From Butyrivibrio sp. (GTDB lineage Bacteria > Bacillota > Clostridia > Lachnospirales > Lachnospiraceae): a stretch of 64,000 nt of DNA. Numbering within the stretch: the first letter of the stretch is position 1; each line of letters starts with the position of its first letter. The notes below the pieces were generated by a model. It did no database searches. It was not told the origin of the DNA and saw only the letters and a program-made list of their open reading frames with translations. Positions 17,462 through 25,065 of the stretch are shown here, piece by piece. Location of the stretch: contig SVFY01000010.1 of the NCBI GenBank assembly GCA_015056625.1, forward strand, positions 48,798 through 112,797, given 5' to 3'. A program made the translations under genes and the position numbers.

Positions 17462-18421
17462 ATGTCAAAACCAAAGAAAACCCTTATAGAATACAGAAAT
17501 TATGAGCTTCCGCTGCACTTTCCGGTGCTGGTCTTAACAGGAGAGGAGTGGTACATTTCTGATGTTAAATCCGGCAAGCTCCACTTCCACAACTGCCTTG
17601 AAATAGGCATTTGTCACAAGGACAGCGGCTATATGGAGTTTGGAAGTGAGGTGGTTCCTGTAAAGGCAGGAGATGTGACCTTTGTTTCAAGAAATGCTCC
17701 GCACACCACTTATTCTGCCAAGGGGCAGAGCAGCCTCTGGTCCTACATTTTCGTCAATCCTGACGAGCTGCTCAAGGGCGTATTCGACGGATCTTCTCCC
17801 TATGCAGATCTGTTTCTTGATATGACTCAGAACCTGCAGCTGGTGCTTGATAGAGGGAAGTACAGCGAAGTCTACTTATTAATAGAACAGATCCTTGATG
17901 AGATGAAGAATAAGGATATGAACTACCAGATCTCAGTTAAAGGGCTGTTTCTTACTCTTTTCATGAAACTTATGAGGATCTACGCAGGCCAGAGACAGCA
18001 GCTTTTGGAGAAAAAAGAATCCCATGAAAATGCCATTGTAATTACTCCGGCTCTTGAGCATATCAGGGAAAATTACATGCAGGATTTTTCTATAGAAGAT
18101 CTGGCTGATATGTGCCATTTGAGCCAGACTCACTTCAGGAGGATATTCCACGAGATCATGAACACCAGCCCTCTGGACTACCTGAACACCACAAGAATAC
18201 TGCAGTCCTGCATACTTCTTAGGACTACAGAGGACTCGATCCTGTCAGTATCAGAGCAGGTTGGATTCAGGTCTGTGTCCAGCTACAACAGGCACTTTGC
18301 GGAAAAGATGGGTTCCCAGCCCAGTGACTTCAGGCGCAAGATGACCAAGATCGACAATGCTTCTATTATGAAATACACCGGTTGGACCCAGGCGGAGAAA
18401 CTGACTGAGAGCAGGAAATAA
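17462..18421 (+). CDS. AraC-family regulator of the rhamnogalacturonan locus
   Basis: A 319-residue protein with an N-terminal cupin-like sensor (LHFHNCLEIGICHKDSG near residues 41-57, then AGDVTFVSRNAPH) and a C-terminal double helix-turn-helix at about 205-300 (FSIEDLADMCHLSQTHFRR and the second recognition helix QVGFRSVSSYNRHFAEKMG, followed by the usual PSDFR). AGAGGA lies upstream of the ATG. It is divergent from the enzyme operon and upstream of the importer genes, so it probably senses a rhamnogalacturonan-derived sugar and activates both. No signal peptide; a soluble DNA-binding protein. Confidence 0.9.
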   Translation: MSKPKKTLIEYRNYELPLHFPVLVLTGEEWYISDVKSGKLHFHNCLEIGICHKDSGYMEFGSEVVPVKAGDVTFVSRNAPHTTYSAKGQSSLWSYIFVNPDELLKGVFDGSSPYADLFLDMTQNLQLVLDRGKYSEVYLLIEQILDEMKNKDMNYQISVKGLFLTLFMKLMRIYAGQRQQLLEKKESHENAIVITPALEHIRENYMQDFSIEDLADMCHLSQTHFRRIFHEIMNTSPLDYLNTTRILQSCILLRTTEDSILSVSEQVGFRSVSSYNRHFAEKMGSQPSDFRRKMTKIDNASIMKYTGWTQAEKLTESRK

Positions 18422-18453
18422 CAAGGCGCGAGACACATGGCGGTTTTTGGCGA

Positions 18454-18546
18454 CAGTGGGGGTGGACCATGGGGACGGGGTTAGTGGTTCATTGGGAGTC
18501 ATCCCAATGAACCACTAACCCCGTCCCCATGGTCCACCCCCCACTG
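18454..18546. repeat. Near-perfect 44-bp inverted repeat, palindrome family 2
   Basis: Left arm 18454-18497 and right arm 18502-18546 around the loop GTCA match fully apart from one extra C in a C-run. The arms share GGGGACGG with family 1, but the rest differs (GGTTAGTGGTTCATTGGGA and a TGGACCATGGGG block). It lies 33 bases after the AraC gene stop and can serve as its terminator, insulating the importer promoter downstream. Confidence 0.93.
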
Positions 18547-18687
18547 TTTCTCACACCTTGTATTTTTATGCGCAAAAACGTATACAATCCATTGTGCGAA
18601 ATTACTAAAATTATCATATATTCTTTTGCTAATCTGACAAATTGCCTACGGAATGTCAAAATAAATGGTTGATTATGCAAAGTTTTT

Positions 18688-18738
18688 TTGACTAAGTGAA
18701 TAGATAACATGTCTAAATTACTTTAGTATGATGACATG
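18688..18738 (+). promoter_or_regulatory. Candidate promoter/operator region of the importer operon
   Basis: TTGACT at 18688-18693 is a plausible -35; a clear -10 at 17 bases is lacking (GTCTAA at 18711-18716), although TATGAT occurs at 18727-18732. The inverted pair CATGTC (18708-18713) and GACATG (18733-18738) brackets this zone. GTCTAA is shared with the operator of the divergent enzyme operon. The remaining bases from 18547 to 18687 are AT-rich with no further structure that I can support. Confidence 0.4.
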
Positions 18739-18757
18739 AAAGGAAGGGGTAAACAGT

Positions 18758-19708
18758 ATGGCAAAGAAAGGCAATAAAGGGGGAGCTGCTGTTGCCAAGT
18801 CCACTTGGAAACAGAGTCTTAAAAGAGACTGGCAGCTTTATCTTCTTCTCTTAATTCCACTTATTCTTGTAATAGTATTTAGCTTTGGAGCTTACCCAGG
18901 CCTTAGGATGGCCTTTATGGACTATAAGCCTGCCAAGGGTTATGCAGGCAGTAAATGGGTTGGATGGGCTACATTCCAGAAGGTTTTCAGGGATGCTGAT
19001 TTTTCAAGAGCACTGAGAAACTCCATAGTATTTAATATTCTGGATCTTTTTGTAGGATTCCCAACGCCTATCATCCTGGCACTGATCCTTAACGAGCTCC
19101 GTTATCAGAGATTCAAAAAGGTATCACAGACAATCCTTTATCTTCCTCACTTCCTGTCATGGGCCATCATCGGTAGCGTTGCCCTGACAATGTTCAAGCC
19201 CACAAGCGGACTTGTAAACATCGCAATGATGAAGTTTGGATGGATCCAGGAAGGAATACCGTTCCTCAATGAAAAATGGCACTGGGCGGTAACATATCTT
19301 TTGATAGGAATCTGGCAGTCCATGGGATGGGGCACGATCCTGTACCTGGCAGCCATAACCGGTATCAGCGGCGAGCAGTATGAGGCGGCCATGATCGACG
19401 GCGCCAACCGCTGGCAGAGAATGATCCATATAACACTTCCAGGAATCAGGAGCACCATCGTTACACTTCTTATCATGAACCTTGGACGTGTCATGGGAAG
19501 TAACCTCGAGAGACTTACATCTCTTGGAAATACCCAGGTTAAAGAGTTCCAGTACCAGCTTGCTGTGTACATCTTCAACAAAGGTATCGGAAACAACAAG
19601 TTCAGTATGGCCACGGCAGTAGGTCTTTTCCAGTCAGTAATAGGTGTTGCACTTGTTCTTATATCTGACAGGATAGCCAAGAAGCTTGGCGAAGACGGAC
19701 TTTTGTAG
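18758..19708 (+). CDS. ABC sugar importer permease (LplB/YtcP type, first subunit)
   Basis: A 316-residue inner-membrane permease of the CUT1 carbohydrate family. It has a short charged N-terminus, six predicted membrane segments and the EAA coupling loop EAAMIDGANRWQRMIHITLP at about residues 208-227, which contacts the ATPase. It is followed 14 bases later by the second permease and then the binding lipoprotein. There is no ATPase gene here, as is usual in Firmicutes, where one shared MsmX-type ATPase serves many such importers. The likely cargo is a rhamnogalacturonan oligosaccharide, by linkage to the enzyme operon. Confidence 0.9.
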   Translation: MAKKGNKGGAAVAKSTWKQSLKRDWQLYLLLLIPLILVIVFSFGAYPGLRMAFMDYKPAKGYAGSKWVGWATFQKVFRDADFSRALRNSIVFNILDLFVGFPTPIILALILNELRYQRFKKVSQTILYLPHFLSWAIIGSVALTMFKPTSGLVNIAMMKFGWIQEGIPFLNEKWHWAVTYLLIGIWQSMGWGTILYLAAITGISGEQYEAAMIDGANRWQRMIHITLPGIRSTIVTLLIMNLGRVMGSNLERLTSLGNTQVKEFQYQLAVYIFNKGIGNNKFSMATAVGLFQSVIGVALVLISDRIAKKLGEDGLL

Positions 19709-19722
19709 GAGGAACTGTTTAA

Positions 19723-20655
19723 ATGGCTAAGACAAAAGAAATCAAGGCAGGCGAAGAGAGCTTCTCAGCAGGTGGAGCTCACGCTGTCAATAAATTCAAA
19801 ATAAGCGATGCGATAATGATGCTTGTCATTATCCTTCTGTGCGCAACCTGTGTACTGCCATTTGTTCATGTGGCAGCCAAGTCAATATCGGGCAATACAG
19901 CAGTTATGTCACACTCAGTTTACTTCTGGCCCAAGGACATCACCTTTGATGCCTTCAAGCAGGTATTTGCTGATCAGTCAATGACATACGCAATGGTGTT
20001 TTCAGTATTTGTAACACTTCTCTTTACTCTTCTTGGAATGATCGTCTGCACCTGTGCAGCATATCCTCTTTCTAAAAAGAGACTTAAAGGAAGAAGTGTT
20101 CTGGCATTCATCCTGATGGTTCCAATGTACTTTTCAGCAGGTATCATCCCTCAGTACATTCTCTACTATCAGCTGGGAATCCTGGATACTTTCTGGGTAC
20201 TGATACTGCCACTTATTTACTCTCCATATAACATGCTGATCATGAAGAACTTTTTCCAGAGTACCATTCCTGACAGCTTGGAGGAGTCAGCTTTCCTTGA
20301 TGGAGCAACTAATTTCCAGATCCTTTGGAAGATCGTACTTCCACTTTCCAAGCCCATCATTGCAACACTTTCACTGTTCTACGCAGTAGGAAGATGGAAT
20401 GCATACGCTGACAACATGTACTATACAAGATCTTCAGAGCTTAAGATGATCCAGTACAAGCTCTACCAGCTGGTTGCATCAGCAACAGAAGCCCAGAACG
20501 CTTCACTGGCTGATACGGGAGCTGTAGTCCAGGCAACACCTGAAGTGCTTCAGGCAGCCTGCATTATGTTCGTAACTATTCCGATCATCATCATCTATCC
20601 GTTCCTTCAGAAGTACTTCGTACAGGGAACTATGATCGGTGCTGTAAAAGGTTAG
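19723..20655 (+). CDS. ABC sugar importer permease (LplC/YtcP type, second subunit)
   Basis: A 310-residue permease of the same CUT1 system, with six hydrophobic segments and the coupling loop EESAFLDGATNFQILWKIVLP at about residues 186-206. GAGGAACTG precedes the ATG, 14 bases after the first permease. The two permeases would form the heterodimeric channel for the lipoprotein encoded next. A 78-base gap with a palindrome separates it from that gene, which carries a stronger ribosome binding site. Confidence 0.9.
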   Translation: MAKTKEIKAGEESFSAGGAHAVNKFKISDAIMMLVIILLCATCVLPFVHVAAKSISGNTAVMSHSVYFWPKDITFDAFKQVFADQSMTYAMVFSVFVTLLFTLLGMIVCTCAAYPLSKKRLKGRSVLAFILMVPMYFSAGIIPQYILYYQLGILDTFWVLILPLIYSPYNMLIMKNFFQSTIPDSLEESAFLDGATNFQILWKIVLPLSKPIIATLSLFYAVGRWNAYADNMYYTRSSELKMIQYKLYQLVASATEAQNASLADTGAVVQATPEVLQAACIMFVTIPIIIIYPFLQKYFVQGTMIGAVKG

Positions 20656-20683
20656 CTCTAATATGGAAGTGAATCAGGACATT

Positions 20684-20697
20684 ACCCTTATAAGGGT
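20684..20697 (+). promoter_or_regulatory. Palindrome between permease and binding-protein genes
   Basis: ACCCTTATAAGGGT is a perfect 14-base palindrome placed 37 bases before the lipoprotein start, with no U-tract. Such hairpins between permease and binding-protein genes often protect or uncouple the mRNA segment for the more abundant protein; that role is inferred. Confidence 0.45.
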
Positions 20698-20733
20698 TAA
20701 CAATAACATGTCAAATGTAAAAGGAGGATTACA

Positions 20734-22464
20734 ATGAAAAAGAAGTTATTATCAGCCATTCTCGCAATGAGCATGGTAATGGGACTTGCAGCTTGTGGAA
20801 ATAATGGACCAGTTCCTACAGCTACAGAAAGCGGAGATTCCAGTGCAGCTACTGAGACACCAGCAGCTACAGAGACAGAGGCACCCGCAGCAGAGGCTAC
20901 AGACACAGTAGCCGGTATCGACGGTTGGGAGCCATTTGCAGATCAGGTTACACTTCGCGTAGCTGTATACGACAGAGGTGATGCAGGTAACGGATGTTCA
21001 GACGTTGAGAACAATTACTGGACAAACTGGGTACAGGAGAACTTTGGCGACAAGTACAACATCAAGGTTGAATACGTAGGAATCACACGTTCAGACGTTA
21101 TGACAGACTACGCTATGCTTGCTTCAACAAACACACTTCCTACTCTTTGCATGGAGTACGATTACGACAAGCTTGCTACATGGGCATCAGACGGTTACCT
21201 TCAGCCAATCGATCTTGAGCAGTTCAAGACAGTTGCTCCTACATACTGGGCAAGCATGGAAGATAACGGCCTTACAGGCTATACACAGTTCGACGGTGAA
21301 GATTACATCGTTCTTGGAAAAAGACCTTATGGTAACACAAACTACACATTCGTAACATGGTACAGAAAAGACTGGCTCAAGGAAGCTGGCTATGACGGAA
21401 CATATCCTGCAACAAACACAGAGCTCCTTGAGGCTCTTGGCAAGATGGTTGAGAACGGACACAAGTATCCTATGAGCGGATCAAAGGTTGCTGGTGCCGG
21501 CGCTGACCAGAACTACATGTTCAGAGATTATCCTCAGGATGAGACAACATGGTGCACAACTGGTGACTACCAGATCCCAGCTCTTTCAACAGAGGCTCAG
21601 AAGAGACTTCTTAAGTGGAACAACGAGCTTTACAACGATGGTTACCTTAACCCTGAGTACTACCTTAGAAGCACAGATGATGTAAACGCTGACTTCGTAA
21701 ACGGAGAGGCATTCCAGTGGTCAGGTTATGTTTCATCAACAATGGATGTACTTAATTCTTTCTATGAGAACAATCCAGACGCAGAGCTTGGCGTAGTAGT
21801 ATGCGACAGCAAGTTCGTTCAGGACAGCACATGGGGTTCAAGCAACGCATTCAGACCAAACAACATCTTTGGTGCAATGGTTGGTTTTGCTAACAACGCA
21901 ACAGAGGACGAGGTTAAGGCTGGTGAGATGTACCTTGAGTGGATGAGCCAGGAAGAGAACCTCTTCACAATGACATGGGGTATTGAGGGCGTTAACTTCA
22001 ACTACGACGAGAACGGCAATCCTGTAGCTGTTGGTGATCAGGCAGGTCTTCCTGAGCAGCAGGGTCATAACAACAACGTAGACTACTGGATGGTAGTTAC
22101 AGCTTCCAAGTCATTTGGCGACATCGAGTCAGACATCAAGGCTATCAATCCTCAGGGACTTCCTCAGGACTTCTATGATGACATCCTTGCTAACTACAAG
22201 GGACAGCTTGCACTTTATGAGTCAGGATATGCTAACGTAGACTGCCTGTTTGGTGGAGCACTTGAGTCAGTAACAGAGTATGGCACATCACTTAAGGAAG
22301 AAGTTTATCCTGAGTTCAGAGATCAGCTTGTAATGTGCAAGCCTGATGAGTTCGATGCTCTTTACGATGAGCTTTCACAGAAGTACCTTGATGCTGGTTA
22401 CCAGGAGATCATCGACGAGAGACAGTCAATGCTTGACGCTGGCACAACAACAAAGCTTCAGTAA
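20734..22464 (+). CDS. Extracellular oligosaccharide-binding lipoprotein (LplA/YtcQ type)
   Basis: A 576-residue lipoprotein. The signal MKKKLLSAILAMSMVMGLAAC ends in the lipobox LAAC with the lipidated Cys21, followed by a Ser/Thr/Ala/Glu-rich spacer to about residue 65 that lifts the domain off the membrane. The mature part is the two-lobed cluster found with LplB/LplC permeases. Codon choice is strongly biased (ACA, CTT, GGT), stronger than in neighbours, and AAAGGAGG precedes the ATG, both signs of very high expression. It should capture rhamnogalacturonan oligosaccharides for the two permeases upstream. An intrinsic terminator follows. Confidence 0.92.
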   Translation: MKKKLLSAILAMSMVMGLAACGNNGPVPTATESGDSSAATETPAATETEAPAAEATDTVAGIDGWEPFADQVTLRVAVYDRGDAGNGCSDVENNYWTNWVQENFGDKYNIKVEYVGITRSDVMTDYAMLASTNTLPTLCMEYDYDKLATWASDGYLQPIDLEQFKTVAPTYWASMEDNGLTGYTQFDGEDYIVLGKRPYGNTNYTFVTWYRKDWLKEAGYDGTYPATNTELLEALGKMVENGHKYPMSGSKVAGAGADQNYMFRDYPQDETTWCTTGDYQIPALSTEAQKRLLKWNNELYNDGYLNPEYYLRSTDDVNADFVNGEAFQWSGYVSSTMDVLNSFYENNPDAELGVVVCDSKFVQDSTWGSSNAFRPNNIFGAMVGFANNATEDEVKAGEMYLEWMSQEENLFTMTWGIEGVNFNYDENGNPVAVGDQAGLPEQQGHNNNVDYWMVVTASKSFGDIESDIKAINPQGLPQDFYDDILANYKGQLALYESGYANVDCLFGGALESVTEYGTSLKEEVYPEFRDQLVMCKPDEFDALYDELSQKYLDAGYQEIIDERQSMLDAGTTTKLQ

Positions 22465-22510
22465 ATTGCGTTTACTAAATCTGATAAAATTAAGTAGCAA
22501 TTTTTGAAGA

Positions 22511-22543
22511 AAGGGCGATGCTTATGCATCGCCCTTGTTTTTT
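22511..22543 (+). terminator. Intrinsic terminator of the importer operon
   Basis: An 11-bp perfect stem (22511-22521 with 22526-22536, loop TTAT) is followed by GTTTTTT. It overlaps the end of the convergent MATE gene. Confidence 0.92.
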
Positions 22544-23897
22544 ACCAATTTGGTTCATTTGCACTTTTTCTAAGCTGTTTCATAACGAACAGGTACAGGA
22601 TGATTGAGAAGATTCCGGCTGTTACCCAGGCGGCTGCATCTCCTGCAACTGCAAGGTTAAAGCTGTGGATCCTAATTGACAGAAAAGCTGTAAAGAATCT
22701 TGCAAACAGTTCAACAATTCCAAGCATCAGAGCAGTCTTACCATAGCCACAGGCCTGCATTGCATTTCTGTAGATGAAGATCATGGCAAGCGGGATGTAG
22801 AACGGAACACATGCGTAAACATAAGCTTTGGCATAAGGCAGGTAAGAGGCAACGTCAACGCCCTTGTCAAAGAAGAATCCAATTATTATTGGAAGGAGCA
22901 CCACGCTTAAAACGCCATTGATTATTGAGTAAACACTTGCTATCTTCATGGCATCCTTGGTTCCCTGATGAACTCTGTCAAGGTCACCATAGCCAAAGTT
23001 CTGGCCACAGTAAGCTGCCATGGTTTGGCCAAGAGATGGCATTCCTGCTGTCATAAGGTTTACCACCTTGCCTGCTGCTGTGAAGCCAGTTACTGCAGTT
23101 GATCCGTAGATGTTGATGGAAGACTGCATGACCATTGTTCCGGAAGCTGTTATGCCAAACTGAAGTGCCATAGGAATTCCGATATTTAGCTGCTTTAATG
23201 AGTAGTCTCTTCTAAGGTGCCAGTCGGTTTTCTTAGGTCGCAGGACTTCAACTTTTTTAACAATATAGATGGTACACAGAACTGCTGATGCAGCCTGGGA
23301 AAGGTCAGTAGCAAGGGCTGCGCCAAAGGTTCCAAGGTGGAAACCAACGATGAATACCAGGTCCAGGGCGATGTTTAATATCGCTGAGAAGATCAGAAAG
23401 TACAGAGGAGTTTTGCTGTTTCCGATTGCTCTTAGTGACGCTGCCAGAAGGTTGTAACCAATAAGTGCTATGCTTCCTGCACAGATAGTTGAAATGTAGG
23501 CGTAAGCGTCATTGTAAATATCCTCCGGAGTATTCATGATCCTAAGAAGCGGATGCATCACCATCAGGGCTACGATGGTAACAATGGCAGTACTGATGAT
23601 GCCAAGAAGGATGGCGTTTACAAAGGCTTTTCTTGTTCCTTCGTAATCTTCAGCTCCGTATTTCTGGCTGATGAGAACGGTATATCCCGTAGTCATGCCA
23701 TTGGCCAGTCCCATTATCATGAACATTATGGTTCCGGTGGAACCTACAGCAGCCAGGGCGTTAGGAGATACGTATCGTCCTACAATGACAGTATCTACCA
23801 TGTTGTAAAACTGCTGGAATATAAATCCAAGAAAAATAGGAATAACGAATTTAAGTAGTAGAGTAAGGGGCCTGCCCTTTGTCATAGTAGATTCCAT
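22542..23897 (-). CDS. MATE family multidrug/cation antiporter
   Basis: A 451-residue integral membrane protein with twelve hydrophobic segments in two related halves. The N-terminal block FQQFYNMVDTVIVGRYVSPNALAAVG is diagnostic of the MATE family, which exports drugs or metabolites in exchange for sodium or protons. The ATG at 23897 is preceded by GAGG at 6 bases; an upstream in-frame GTG overlaps that site and was rejected. It ends inside the terminator of the convergent importer operon. A small Cys-rich gene lies 22 bases upstream on the same strand, so they may be co-transcribed. The substrate is unknown. Confidence 0.9.
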   Translation of the reverse strand: MESTMTKGRPLTLLLKFVIPIFLGFIFQQFYNMVDTVIVGRYVSPNALAAVGSTGTIMFMIMGLANGMTTGYTVLISQKYGAEDYEGTRKAFVNAILLGIISTAIVTIVALMVMHPLLRIMNTPEDIYNDAYAYISTICAGSIALIGYNLLAASLRAIGNSKTPLYFLIFSAILNIALDLVFIVGFHLGTFGAALATDLSQAASAVLCTIYIVKKVEVLRPKKTDWHLRRDYSLKQLNIGIPMALQFGITASGTMVMQSSINIYGSTAVTGFTAAGKVVNLMTAGMPSLGQTMAAYCGQNFGYGDLDRVHQGTKDAMKIASVYSIINGVLSVVLLPIIIGFFFDKGVDVASYLPYAKAYVYACVPFYIPLAMIFIYRNAMQACGYGKTALMLGIVELFARFFTAFLSIRIHSFNLAVAGDAAAWVTAGIFSIILYLFVMKQLRKSANEPNW

Positions 23898-23918
23898 TTT
23901 TATCCTCACATTTTATCT

Positions 23919-24179
23919 TTACCACTTTTTACCTGGGCAGTGTGCTCCTTTGGAAAGGGCTCTTATCTCAACGTAGCATCCGCATTTAAGGCAGGTGGCA
24001 TCTATTAGTTTGTCGCATTCTTTGCAAATATCAAGGCGTCTTTTGTACTCTTCATCAGAAGAGCGCTCATCGTCATTAAGAAGCTTTCTTGTCTTTTCAA
24101 CCTGAGCTATTACGTCGTCTTTACCTGCCATCTCAAACAGGAGGCATCTCTTACATCCGCCTGTAGTCTCTTTTTCCAT
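23919..24179 (-). CDS. Small cysteine-rich protein (DUF6171-like)
   Basis: An 86-residue soluble protein with the pairs CKRC near the N-terminus and CKEC, CLKCGC and a final Cys near the C-terminus, a layout that suggests a zinc site. Between them is a helical segment with charged repeats. It resembles the family I remember as DUF6171, named from memory and not checked. Its ATG shares one base with the stop of the histidine phosphatase gene (TAATG), so the two are translated together. No function can be assigned. Confidence 0.75.
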   Translation of the reverse strand: MEKETTGGCKRCLLFEMAGKDDVIAQVEKTRKLLNDDERSSDEEYKRRLDICKECDKLIDATCLKCGCYVEIRALSKGAHCPGKKW

Positions 24180-24961
24180 TAGTGTCTCTCTCCTTCGTTT
24201 TCATATCTCTCACAGAACCTTGCGGAAAATGATGGGGCCTCATTTCCGATAGTCAGGTGAGTTATATCGCCTACCCGAAGGGTCCTGAAGATCGCAATGC
24301 CTTTTTCTCTTTCCTCCGTGACAACCTCTGTTACAGACGTTGGAGCCATTGCAAGAAACTGCAGCGGTATAAAGGGCGATACATTCCAGAGGCGGCTTAG
24401 CATAACGCAGGTGATCCCGAAGTGGCAGAAAAGAGCTATCGTCTTATCATTACCTTCTGTAACCCTGTAAATATCACCATCTCTTTTGTATCCATGATCT
24501 TCCAAAAACTTATCGAAATTGTCGATGACGTTGTCATAGACTGCGGCAGCATTGGAGGACAAAACAACATCAGACTTTCGCCATGCACTTTTATCAAAAA
24601 GCTCAGGGTGCCCCTGATAGTAAGAGGGCATCATATCCCAGACAATGCGCTTTTCAAAGACGCCGCCTGCTTCTTTTTTTAGTTCGTTCTTATAGGCGCT
24701 GCGGGTTTCCTCGCTTGCTTTATTAGGGTCGAAAAGAGCTGGAAACTCCATGAGCCAGTCGAAAGTAGTTACGGGAAGACCAAGTTCTTTTAACGAAAAA
24801 GAAGCTGTATTCCTGGCTCTCCCAAGAGGTGATTCATACACCTCATCTATACCAAAGCTCTTTATGCTGTCTGCAAGGAGCTTTGCTTCTACTTTACCTT
24901 TATCAGTGAGACCGTCGATAACGTAATCTGGGTCTCCATGTCTAAAAAATAATAGTCTCAT
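24179..24961 (-). CDS. Histidine phosphatase family protein
   Basis: A 260-residue cytoplasmic phosphatase. The catalytic RHG is at residues 7-9 (MRLLFFRHGDPDY); ESPLGRARNTA supplies the conserved arginine, and LFCHFGI near residue 210 the second histidine. These are the core residues of the phosphoglycerate-mutase-like superfamily. The start at 24961 is chosen because RHG must lie close to the N-terminus and AAAGG precedes it; a longer reading to 25099 adds an implausible leader. The substrate is unknown. It is divergent from helD. Confidence 0.85.
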   Translation of the reverse strand: MRLLFFRHGDPDYVIDGLTDKGKVEAKLLADSIKSFGIDEVYESPLGRARNTASFSLKELGLPVTTFDWLMEFPALFDPNKASEETRSAYKNELKKEAGGVFEKRIVWDMMPSYYQGHPELFDKSAWRKSDVVLSSNAAAVYDNVIDNFDKFLEDHGYKRDGDIYRVTEGNDKTIALFCHFGITCVMLSRLWNVSPFIPLQFLAMAPTSVTEVVTEEREKGIAIFRTLRVGDITHLTIGNEAPSFSARFCERYENEGERH

Positions 24962-25065
24962 ATATAAGCCTTTCATTAGAGAATACTTATCAGCATTATA
25001 CACTAAACTATGGTTGCGGGAATATGTTATACTGAAAAGATACAGAAGGGGTAAATGGTGACCAT

